A stretch of DNA of 64,000 nt from Flammulina velutipes (lineage: Eukaryota; Basidiomycota; Agaricomycetes; Agaricales; Physalacriaceae). The notes under the pieces were generated by a model. It did not search any database and was not told the origin of the DNA. It was given only the letters and a program-made list of their open reading frames with translations. Location of the stretch: assembly GCA_011800155.1 (NCBI GenBank), contig CM022370.1, positions 2,046,001 through 2,110,000 of the forward strand, given 5' to 3'. Within the stretch, counting starts at the first letter, position 1, and each line of letters starts with the position of its first letter. This document shows, piece by piece, positions 32,187 to 43,500 of this stretch. Both the position numbers and the translations under genes were made by a program.

Positions 32187-33497
32187 CTATTGTTTCGCTG
32201 GAGATAGTGTCCCTCGGAGTCGATCGGAGAGTGCAGTGGACCGCGCAGGTGATGTACGCGGTGAAGTGCTCGGAGAGCGTACCCGCTGTTCAATGCCCTT
32301 GAGGGCATCTAGAGCTTTTGAGGGAGAAGGTGAGAGTGGAGGAGGAGCTTGAGCGATGTAGGCAATCCGAGTCCATCGTCTATAACGCGTGTACTATAAA
32401 GGGGTCAGCGTGAGCACGAAAAGAGAGGACAACCGTACCTTTCCCATCCCGCCTTTATTGCCGCGAGCCTCCCATTTATTATCCCCGTAGACCCAACCAT
32501 CAGCGTCTGTGAGAGGTTCTTCCTGCGGGTCTTCATCGTGATCGTCTTCCTTCTCTTTCTCCTTCGGTTTATCTTTCGGGGTGTCCACCTTGTCCACGCT
32601 AAGTGTACGCTCGTGGGTCTCTCTGACCCGGCCTGCTGCTTTGACAATCAGACCTTGGTCTTCTTCTCTCGCACTGGGAAGAGGCCTCCCCACCCTCTCG
32701 GCTTCCTCGTCCTGATTGGCCTTGACTACCACTGACCACTCCGGTTCTTCCCAGGACCATCCTTCGGGTAGGGCGAAGGCAGCCGGGGGAGAAACCGGAA
32801 GGGATGCAGGGGGAGCAGATGACCATGACGGCCGTTCAGCTGGAAGAAGAGCAGCAGTCCAGTCCAGGGCCATCCACCATCGTTGATTCTCGTAGATAGT
32901 AAACAAGAATCGGTCTGGTGTTGGGGTTGCTTCCTGTGCAATCGACACCGTAACCCGATGAGACGGGAGAGGTACACCTGTTATCCTGGCCCAGATTGAA
33001 TACAAAGTCCAACGAACGAATGCGCTACGCCACACGGTATGACAGAGGTAATTGAACCACGGTGCGCGAAGAGATAGGAAGATAGTGCCGACTATTCCGA
33101 TGAGGATACGTGACGGAACAAGCAATGAGACTGAGAGCCAGATTACAGCCAGGAATGCTGCTGCCCTCGAGTTCATCATGACATTCGGCGGTGACGGTAT
33201 CAGCCGTTCGATGACGAGGAGCTCATCAACGGTTTTCTGCACGCTCTCTTCTGTACCCACTCCGAGGCCCTCTGGTTTTCGCCTGTAGAGCAGCCAGCCT
33301 CCGACAAGCAAACCCAGCAAACTGGTTCGCGCTCCCAAACAGACGGCCCACCATCCTGCCAGCATGACCCAGCTGCCATACCAGCTGCGGCGCCAGCTTA
33401 CAATCTCTTCTGCTTGTCGAATTGCATGGATTAACGGTCCTAGTCGTATCAGAGCCTGCGTTAGCGGTGTAGGCGTAGAATGGACAGAGATGGACAT
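32187..33497 (-). CDS. Peroxisomal membrane protein with dysferlin domain (PEX30/31/TECPR1-type)
   Basis: It starts at ATG 33497 (the upstream in-frame codon is TTG). One long exon runs to about 32441, an intron of about 43 bases follows, and the last exon ends at 32187. Membrane segments are WVMLAGWWAVCLGARTSLLG, a reentrant hydrophobic stretch nearby and FLAVIWLSVSLLVPSRILIGIVG, giving a reticulon-like arrangement. The split dysferlin domain follows: N part FTIYENQRWWMALDWTAALL ... ERPSWS, then an acidic linker (KEKEDDHDEDPQEEP), and C part DGWVYGDNKWEARG joined to YTRYRRWTR. Yeast Pex30-type proteins shape ER sites of peroxisome birth and regulate peroxisome number. A second peroxin lies 4 kb away. 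Confidence 0.82.
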
Positions 33498-34267
33498 GGA
33501 CGCGGGAGTCAAGAAGAATCACATGAATGATTTCGGAGTGGCGTGACTTGACGCCCCTGTGGCGCAGTCCGGTCTGGTTGGTTTAGTTGGATAAAGTGTG
33601 AAGCTACAAACATTGAAGTAGGTTGCAGGACACTGGTGGCTGAGTCCTCGATGAACGAAACTATTGAAGAAAAGAGCCGACGGCACTCTCCTGGCGATCA
33701 GGTCCGAACTTCTTTGCTTCCGTGCGCTCATCCCATGCCAACTCAATCCACTGCCAGCATAGAACATACTTGCCAGCGCGCGTGGTCTTCAATGCTATGC
33801 GCTGTCAAGGCTATTCGCTGTCAACTTAGTCCTTCGATTAAGCCTCTCTATCATCCTCGGTTCCATGTGAAGGGAACAACTATCATCTGGTCAATCAGGC
33901 GCGGAAGATACTCGTTTTCTCAGACTGTCTTTGTTGTGGCGCATGTCGCCGCACGAGACTGAGTGCTCTAGCATGTTTTCACCCCTGGACCAGCCTTGTC
34001 GGAAAGGAGGTCGATCGTCCCATTTTGGCCTCCTTATCCAGCTCATTATCCTGGTATTCGCCTCCAGTAATGGCCGATACTGTTGAATATCCTCATAGAA
34101 GGGCAACTTACAGCATCCGTATCCTTCAAAACTTTTCGTACACCATGCTATCACTGAGATGACTTGTATTTCTGCCGTTATTTAATTTGTCTCCAGTGAG
34201 TCCCCAGCGGGCAAGTCCCTTCCGAATCCTTTAACTCAATTGCGACAGACTCAAAAATCCCCTGAAC
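33498..34267. other. Divergent intergenic region
   Basis: This is upstream sequence of the dysferlin-domain gene and of the 34268 gene. TGTGGCGCA words are at 33558 and 33935. I see no gene. Confidence 0.45.
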
Positions 34268-35801
34268 ATGGCTCTCGAGTACACCCTCACCCGTGCATTC
34301 CCCAGTCGCTGGTTTGCGTTGGTGACCTACATTCTTGTGTTCATCCTAGTCATTATCCTATCCGTCCTCAATGGTAAGAATCCCCATTTTCTTGTTACTA
34401 TATATACTCACGTAGATCCTTAGTTGCCCTTGTGGGATATGAGACGATAACGTCCTTCCAGTCAAATCCAAACACCACCCAGAGGTTCTGGTATGACAAG
34501 ATGCTCCCGACACGTGTGCCAAAACCTGGCTCTTTATGCGACGCACGAGTCTTCAACGTCGGTGACGCTCTTACGACCAACTACTCCCTCTTCCAGTGGA
34601 CCGTCGAGTCCATTTCCGCCTCCAATACCGGTGGTGGCTCAGGCGTCATGTACAAGGGCAGGCCACTGGATAATTGCGACGTCACCTCCTTGTATGTAAA
34701 TGGCGACCTCTGGGCATTCTCAATCGACTACACCGGCATAATAACCTGTAAAGGCGTGGACAACTATGAACTCACAGCAAAAACATCGTTTTCGGTGTCT
34801 GGCCTGTACGGAAAGCATTCTCCCATCTTAGGTTCGGTGGGTACCAACATAGACACTCAAGACATCACATACAACTCCTCTTTCGACGCGCGGGGGTTCG
34901 TCATATCCAACCTGTACGTTATACTGCACCCTTCACTCGTCGTACTATTTATCTGACCATCATCTTCACAACAGTGCCCTGTATGCCTCCAATGACCTCG
35001 GGGCGCGCATGTCAGACATATACAATCAATCTGGTGGCACGAGCCCGGAGGTACTATCCTTCCAAGTCGCTCTTCCTTATTGCCCAGCCTCCCTCGGAGC
35101 CTCTGCACCATGCGCCACAGAGGTGCCGACTTACAACATAGTAGCCGCTACTGCCCTCTTCAGCAACCACAGCGCCATGCAATACTCGGCCGCCCAACCA
35201 GAAACTGCCTTCAACACTCCTGTGATCTCGGAGTCTGCATTACCCGCTGTTAACAACATCATACAACTCATGGTCGCCTCCTTGCGGATCGATTTGGGCA
35301 ACCCGAGTCCAAACAATCTCCTACTCAACGATAGTGTCGTGAATACGACACTGACTGGGATATTTCCGGAGACCGCTGATGCGCCTGCGCTGAGCTCTGT
35401 AGCGTACAATATGCGGACGGACCCGGTGGGGACGACACAGTCCAGTACCTCAGGATTAGACACGATATTGCCGTTGACCGTGTCGGGCTCTGCGACGGTG
35501 CGCGTAGCATACGCGTGTAGGTTCCAGCGGATCAAGACAGCTGGGTCACTCTTCGTGTCAGTGCTGGTTGCAGTTCTTAGCATGACGTCCGGAGCGTGGG
35601 CAGGGTTCATGTTCCTCGCGACTGCGTGGGTGAAGAGAAATCCTAGGGGTATGTGATTCGTCTTACACATGTAATCTCAACTGACTCTCGGCAGCCAACG
35701 CATGTGAGACCTGCATGGCAGAACATGGAGCACCTCCGTATCTACGAAGTGGGGAGTCAGCTTATAGCACCGCTAAGGAGTATACCCCAGTGAATCACTG
35801 A
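34268..35801 (+). CDS. Two-helix membrane glycoprotein, mushroom-specific type
   Basis: Exon 1 starts MALEYTLTRAFPSRW and an N-terminal helix follows (FALVTYILVFILVIILSVLN). After intron 1 (about 34373-34421) a large luminal or outer domain of about 380 residues has several NxT/S sites (NSSF, NHSA, NDSV, NTTL) and a few cysteines (LCDARVF, NCDVTSLY, ITCKGVD, YCPASLG). Near the C-terminus is a second helix (LFVSVLVAVLSMTSGAWAGFMFLATAW) and a short cytosolic end after the last intron (ETCMAEHGAPPY). Both ends are therefore probably cytosolic. The type is common in Agaricomycetes, but no function is known to me. Confidence 0.7.
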
Positions 35802-35978
35802 TATTCCAGATATCCTGTACATGTATTGCGATGGCAAGAATGCATCACGCTTGAAATGCGCACACACGCGAAACATTGAACATCAAATTATTGATTTCAA
35901 TCCAGAAGCCATTCACAAGACGAGGTATACGATTTTTCAAACACCGGTACTACCCTCCCCTCCTATGTCCCCCCAAAT

Positions 35979-36399
35979 TTAGTAGCAGTTGACGGCGTTG
36001 ACCTTCCATTCAGCATAAAGCCCATCGAGGGTGGCGTCATCCAACGACTCGACGAATGCGCCGACCTCCGCAGCGTCGACACCCTCAACTTCGATGGTGG
36101 AGTGCACATCGTAGGTACCGTCGTTGTGGCGCACGAGCGAGTGCTCGCCGTTGATGGCCTTGCCGGTGTATTCAACAGCGACGGTGTGGCCGACAGCTAT
36201 CACGAAGGTGAGCAGACGCTCATAGGTCAAGTGTGTAAGACGTACCGTAGTTGATGGACGTCTGGAGTCCTTCGACGCCGCTGTCGGGGGTGGGGGTGGC
36301 GATGAAGTCGCAAGTCGCGGTGTTGCGCTTGGTGACAATGGGGGTGGCGAGAGCCAAAGAGGCAATGGAGACGAGGATGAGGAAAGTCTTGGAGAACAT
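35979..36399 (-). CDS. Small secreted protein
   Basis: It starts at ATG 36399 with one 48-base intron at about 36197-36244. The product is 124 or so residues with a signal peptide (MFSKTFLILVSIASLALATP) followed by a possible KR processing site. There are only two cysteines, one near each end (TATCDFI and the last residues NCY), which suggests one disulfide closing the fold. The middle is a beta-rich domain (HTVAVEYTGKAING, TYDVHSTIEVEGVDAAEV). No family is recognised. A strong TATA box 100 bases upstream suggests high regulated expression. Confidence 0.75.
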
Positions 36400-36497
36400 T
36401 GTTTGTATGAGTGATTGGATGGTGGGTGAATGGGTTGTTGAGTTGGGATGTCTGGATGATTACTTGGACGCTGAAGAATAAAGGGAAGACTGTCCTG

Positions 36498-36505
36498 TAT
36501 TTATA
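36498..36505 (-). promoter_or_regulatory. TATA box of the small secreted protein gene
   Basis: TATAAATA on the minus strand, about 100 bases before the start codon at 36399. Confidence 0.6.
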
Positions 36506-37590
36506 CTATTTCGCAGCGGCGCAAAGTCACCGCTGGCATCAGCGACTCCTTGCGACGCAATACGTGTATTATCACACGCAAAACAACTCCGTCGGACTGC
36601 TAGCCGTTGAACCATGCCCCAGAAAGCCAACTAGGTGATTCGTTCAGGACTGCGCGTTTCCCTTGAATGCTCTACATGCTGGTATGGCTTGATCTATTCT
36701 TCAACGCGTAGGCTACACGACATTCTCCAACTATTCGTTGATCTCATGTGAACCACATATGAATCTGCAGTCGGCATGTGCTCCCCATTGAAATGACAAA
36801 GATCTGAGTTGGAGACCCCGCATTAGCCCGTGATGGTCCATGGGACCTGTTTTTGTCCAGCCCTCAGTGCCTCACGGTAAGTGAATGATGTGTTTTGCGC
36901 CACGTTGAGTGTTGAGCTAGGATCGGCGGGCAACAAGATTGAGTCCACTAGGTTCAAATAACTTGGGGGACATATGTTCCGGTGGGAATTTCACCTGAAA
37001 TGAGGGTTTACTGTGGTATGAGCCTCAACTTTGATCGTTCTATTGGTGTGGCGTAAGGTGAGCAATCGATTAACTGTGGCCAGGTCACACATACTGGGTG
37101 AACGTGTAATATCATTTTACCCACTCGTTCGTTGAGGCCTGTTGAAGCAGGAACGTGGATTGAGAATCTTAATAGAACGTGCATCGGAGCACGTGATCGA
37201 GTCCACAGACCACAAAGGGTACAGAGAAAATGCGGACGCTGGAAGGGCGGTGCAGTGTCGCAGAGTTGGCCGCGCTCTATGCTCCGAAGCTCAACACAGC
37301 GTCGTACATTCCGCTATATGATAGGGACGCTTCAAAGGAACAAGAAATGTTCGAAAAGACCTAGTACTAGATCACACCAATTCCAAGAGACCGAGGTTAT
37401 GACTGTGATATGACCTGCAAACCGATACCTTACCTGGACTTTCGCATAACATACGAGATAAAAGAATCGCTTCCCATTCAATTAGTGTGAAGTACGAAAT
37501 ACATCGCTGAAGGTGTCATACATAATAATATGCGTAGCTATCATTCTTCAAGTTCTTCATTAGTAGAGGGATCGTAATGCAAAGTTCAAA
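36506..37590. other. Gene-poor stretch
   Basis: I see no convincing gene in about 1.1 kb. It holds a TGCGCCAC word (about 36897) and TGTGGCGTA (about 37049). The open frame at 37132-37413 has no splice or domain support. Confidence 0.45.
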
Positions 37591-40500
37591 CTAGTCCGAG
37601 TCTCCAACAAGTCCATTCAACAGCCCATCATCGTCCGAGCTCGAGTCTGCGGTGGAATCCGAGCCAGAGTCGTCGGATGATGAATCTGTCGATGGTGTAG
37701 GCGAGGGAGCTGAAGGAGACTCAGCATCTTCCTCGCTAGTAGAGTCAGGCCGACTGGAAGATGCGGTCGATGTCGGAACGGGTGTAGAAGTCGCCTCAGA
37801 GCCACTCGAGGCGCTCCGAGATGCAGACGACCTCCCGCTACTCGTTGTTGTTGCTTCAGCAGAGCTCTCACTTATACTCTTCGCCTTCGCAACCATCGCA
37901 TCGAGCCCTAGCTCTAACGAATATGTCGTGGGCACCCTATCCTGGTTTAGCTTGAGCCACGGGAGGTCATATCCATTCTCTCCGACGATTATCGTATTCG
38001 CCGTCGCGACATCTAGGTATCCCAGCGGGATGATGTCCAGACTGGCAAATGCGCCTTTCACCAACAGCACGTTTTCCACAGGCCCACTGTCCACCGTGGC
38101 TCCAGGGGGGATCACAAAGCCTTCGATTGGCTCAGCGAAGAATGCATACGTCTCCCCTTCGATACTGGCGTCGCTCTGCACGAACGTGATTTGCATGGGC
38201 GTCTCCAGAGGGTTGAATACCGTAAAGTGGATTGTGACTATATCGGTGACGAGCGTCTCGAGAGTGATAGTGACGTGAATGGATGTGATGATTACAGGTT
38301 GGTTCAGCCCTGGGAGCGTAGTGCCCAGCGTCAGTCCATCCAGTGCTGTTTGCAGTGAGCCGTATGGGGAGGAGGCCCTGTCCCCGTCGATAGTCAAAGG
38401 AATATCGTCCCCAGTGGTTATGTATCGGGTGATGAACGCCTGCGCAGTCGTATCGTTCACGTTGGCCGGCATGTAGTGGAACTCGGTATCATAGTTGTGT
38501 GAACCGGGCAGGAGATCGTACGGCTACGAAGGATATGTCAGTAGATGCGGGCTAAGTAAGATAAGCAGCTTACGTCGATCTCTGACCTCCCGAGTACAAC
38601 ACCATCATAGAGTACTGGAAGAGAGATAGCCGTCGTGAGTAGTGACACGTTAGAGGGGTTGTTCAGTTGTATTGGCACATCCGTAATGATGTATTCGCTA
38701 GTTCCACCGCTCACAATCGCGTTGCCTAGTTCCGCTCGCCGGCCAAAGCTGCCGATGCCATTCAGCGACGACTCAACGTTGAACTCGATGCCGGTAAAGG
38801 GAACGTCACCGATGGCGGTGTGGGCACGAACGTCGGCACTTCCTTTGAGCGTGAGTTCGGCCACAGGTAGAAGCGTAACAGCTGCGAAGAGCTGGTCGAA
38901 CGCGGCGTTGTTCAAGGATTGCAATGGAACGTCCTCCCAAGTTATGTGTAGCGGAACCTCGTTGCCCGTCGAGACACCACCATCGGCGGGAGTCACTGGC
39001 AGCTCTAAACTGGCCATGTCGACACCATGACTGGCCATTACGATATGCTGGCTGGTTTCGAATACCTGCAGAGAGAACCCGAATGGATTCTTGTATACCG
39101 CCACCGTGCCACTCGATCCCGTCAAAGGAGCGTACGCTTGGCTTTCGTCCGTCATCGTCACTTGAAGATCGCTCAAGGAGATGGATTGTATAACTTCGTG
39201 TTTCTCTCCTGGGAGATTGACGGATAGTTCCAATGTCTTGAATGCGGTACTAAGCCAGTTGACGGGTCCGGAAGAGCCAGAAGGTTGAACGGAATCGCCC
39301 CGAGTAAGAAGGGTGGCATTCTTGCCTTGAAGGTAGTCGGAGAAGAGCACACCCATAGTATCCAAGTCTCCTCCACTTTGCGGCACGATACGCCCAGATA
39401 GATGGGTTTGCGTTCGAGAGTTGGCTCCAAGGAAAAGATTTGAGGCGGATAAAGCTGTGAGATGAATGTTCAATACATGATGACGCCATATGCTGATATG
39501 ACTTACGACCAACGAGAACGCCCTCATAGTATGCTAGGAATCCAACGGTTCCCAAGTCAATACCCAACTCTGTGCGATAGGTCAACATCAATGCCAAATC
39601 TCGGACCGATACTAATGACTCACGAGCAGGAGATGGAATGATCGCGTCAGTCTCCACATGAATACCGCCAGCTTCATCATCACTAGGCAATCCGAAGTTG
39701 CTAATGGTAACACCAGGAAGGTTGTTGAACGCCTTGAACGAGACCGTCTTTTTCAGCGAGATGTTATCGAAAATGGTCCCAAGTGCAGTCAATCGAAGTT
39801 TATCTGTAGATATCGTCCACTCGAATTCCTCGTTATGCATAAGATAAGTTGCAAAGTTTGTGAACCTTAAATGCGGGTAAGATACAGAGAGAAGGAAGAA
39901 CAAAACAATACGCACTGTCCAGAGTCGGTGATTGTCAGGCGGGCTTGCGTGTTGTAATTCGGAACACCGTCATTGGCAGCGGCACAAACTATATCTCGTC
40001 AGGTCGTCCTGTAAACATTAGACACGACTCAAAACATACCAGGTTCAAGAGCTATCTCAGCGATGTTGTTTCCTTGCCAGTTAACACTATGAGGAGGTGT
40101 CAATCCCGGTCAGGTGGAGAAGGAAACTTATTTACGTTACAGGCTCAGTGAAATCGATAAGCGCATCCAGAGGCCCAGTATTGGTCAAAGAACCAACGAG
40201 AGAGAGGTCGAATCCTTCATTGGAGATGTTCGTAATGTTGGCTTCCGTGAACGCCAATACCGCCTGATTGACTAGAATCTGCGCCACAGGTCCAGCAACC
40301 GCGCCAATCAGGTACAATGCAGTTTCGTCGGTCTATTGTCTTTAGTTAGCACGGATGGCTCGGAATACGTATGAGTCACTTGCAATAGCAGGAACATTTG
40401 CTTGCTTGAAAGAGAGGTCCGTAGCATCTATCAAAGTTGACTTGAATCCAACTCTCTTCTTGAAAGATGACAAGCTTACAGTCATCCAACTTGAGCGCAC

Positions 40501-43500
40501 TGTCAATGTCGAGATCCACCCGAAGATCTTTCAACGCAGCAAGAATTGCGCCGCCCACATTGAACTGATTCCCACTACAAAATGTTCAGTTGCATGTTTT
40601 CATATACACAATCTCACTGACCTGACGCAAGTTGGAGCTTTTGTGTCAACAGTCGTCTTCACCTAAGACAAAATGAGCAACGAGCTCTAATGGATGCTCT
40701 CTTCGGACTCACTGGGGGATGATAGTCTGGATTCTCGAGCACCAGCCGGAACAAAGCAGCTAGAGGGCCCACGTTCACCGAATTCGCAGCGGCAGCAGCA
40801 GAGAGGAACTGAATGATAGAACTGGGGTTCAAATTAAAGTCCATGTCTAGCCCTTGCGAAGTGACGCTACTGTGTCCATCAGCATGAACGGGATTGGAAG
40901 ACACATCTGCGTTGATCGTGCCCAGGTTGATTCCACGATATGTTGCAGTAGTACCGATCGTGAGCAGATTGATACTCGCGGTGAACGGGTTGGCTAGTAC
41001 GAAAGATGCTGATGCAATACCCGTATCGACTATGTCCAATGGGAACTTCAGCGTGGCACTCTTGATAAGCGTGTCGTGTAGAGCCGGTATCGTCACCGGA
41101 GACAAGACAATTTGTGACAGCGCCTCCTTTAAGGAGTCGATGGGAGTGGATCCGGTGCTTCCAGCGATGGTCGTGTCACTGTCTACACCTTGAATGTAAT
41201 TTTGGAGCATTTCGCGCCCAGCAGCCGCTGGAGAGCCTCCCTGTGGAGCATAGTGCACATCTAAACGATATGGTAAGTCCACAGAGAATGTCAAGGATTG
41301 CAAAGACTCGCCGATGGGATACGATTTGTTACCGGGCACAATAATGAGATCGGCCTGGTAAGACAATGAGATGGTGATTGAAGAGGAACGACAGACACTC
41401 ACAATATCAGCACTTCCAATAGTCTGATCCCTACAAAAACAAGTGTTATGTAAAAAGATTCAGAGATGATAACATTTGAACTTACTGGAATTGCAGGTTA
41501 AAGGAGACATCGTCAGTCCCAATGGTGAGGTTGCTGAAGATACGTATGAGTAAGGGCTGGGAGCTGGAATAGCAAACGGAGGCTGACCTAGGATTGTACA
41601 GCGCGCTCGTCACTTTGATAAGAAGGTAGTCCGCAAAGCCTTGATACACGTCCAAATCGCTGACAGTAACAGGTCTCGCGTTCAAGCCTTGCAAACCCGC
41701 GATAGTCGAGTCCACATTGAAATCAATGCCCGTCAAGGATAAGATGCCAACTGCAGTGCTAGCGTCCGTATTCGCAGAACCAGCAAGTCCGATTGTTTGT
41801 TTCTCGTTCATCGTAGTAGCCGCCAGGAAATCATCAAACACGCCGTGTTTATCACCAAAGACAGCAAACGGCACATCGCTGAATGTGAGATGGATGATTC
41901 TTGCCTCTACGTCGGTGTCGCTGGGGCTACGTGGAATGGCTAGCTCAGCAAAGGCATCGCCGTTGTATGATACCGTGATGGTTTGCTCCAGAGATACGAT
42001 GTCGATAGGGAAAGCAAAAGGAAGCGCGAACGCTGCATCAGTCGAGTCGCTGCTAGTCGGTGGGGCATATGCTGTATCCTGTGAGAACAAAAGCTTCATC
42101 TGGTTGAGGGTGATAGACTTGATGATGTCGAGGGAGCCCATGTTTGGAAGAGATGTTGCCACTAGCAGAACCTTTATGCCTTCGTTCAACCAAGTCACCT
42201 AGAGGGGATCAACTAAAGCTTTCGAAGCTGAACGAAAGATAGGACATACATCCGATGGTCCGGCACTTGCGCCATGGACGACAACATCGCTGTCCTTGCC
42301 GTGGATGAAGTTATTGAACACGCCCGAGACAGCCGCGAGGCCTTTATCAGAGTCCTGAGGAACCAATCGACCGGCAAGTGACAACTTTGAGGTTGAACCA
42401 GGTAAAAGATTGACTTCATCTTCTGAGGCGACAACAGCGATCATGGCCCCGTCGAAGTATGTCTCGAATCCGAGAGTGCTTAGTTGGATCCCAACTTGAG
42501 AAGGCTGGATTGAAGACAGCGGTCAGAATGATGTCGTAGGAGCTGTGGTTTGAACGCACATTTTCGGCAGTCGCTTCGATGGTAAGGTGAATACCACCAT
42601 CTGGATCATTCGATGGTAGGTTGAACGATTCAATATGAACACCTCCTTTCAATCCATTAAAGCCCTTCAGAGTCACTTTCTTGGTCGTTAGAGCGATGCT
42701 GTCAACATTGATCCCTTGAAGAGAGTGAGTTCCCGACAGCCGAACCATAGAAGACTAGCACCATACCTAAGGCGCTGACTAGAAGTGATGTTTAGTGACG
42801 TGCATGGCTCAAAGAATATCGTCAGCTTACCCACGAGGTCCTTCCCAGAAATCTCCCACTCAAAGGACTCTTCCGTCAAAAGAGCCTATCCGGGGATCAG
42901 TGCAACGCTCCGTCAACATGCGCTACGGCTTACCTTAGTGAACTCAGTGAGGTGGTCGACATCGGCTACCTCGAACTCTGATTCCATTTCAATGTCGCCA
43001 CCGACATCACCAACGACAGTTATGTTGTCCATTTTGATGTTGCCTAGAGACTTTCCTGCCCATACGATGTCTAAACCTGAGCCGAACGAGATGACAGCGT
43101 CAACTACCATAGACGTGAGTACGTTGGCATCGTTGAGCAATGCAGGGTACTTACAGGGACCAGCATCCGTGATGCTACCTTTCAGCGTCGTCTCTGAAGA
43201 TCGAAGTGTCAGACATTGGCGGAGGTCAACGTTTGGTGCGCTTACTGAACGAATTCTGCTGTGCATCAGAGATAATAACAGTTTCGATGCTACGCCGATG
43301 TCAGTCGAGAAACGAAAATATAGACTTGAAACGCACCCAAGAACTGAGTCTGTGACGATCTTCTGTACAATAGGCTGAGCAAGAACCGCGAGAAGATAAT
43401 CAAGCGAGTCGTCAGTCTGTGTCGCAACACTGCTCTGAGTGTAAGACAGAGTGGTACTGTAATCGCCTGTGTTCGTGTTCAGGTAATGCGCCTCATGACG

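Noticed and set aside
37652..38278. 208-residue plus-strand frame
   Set aside because: It is antisense to the Ser/Asp-rich tail of the DUF3712 protein.
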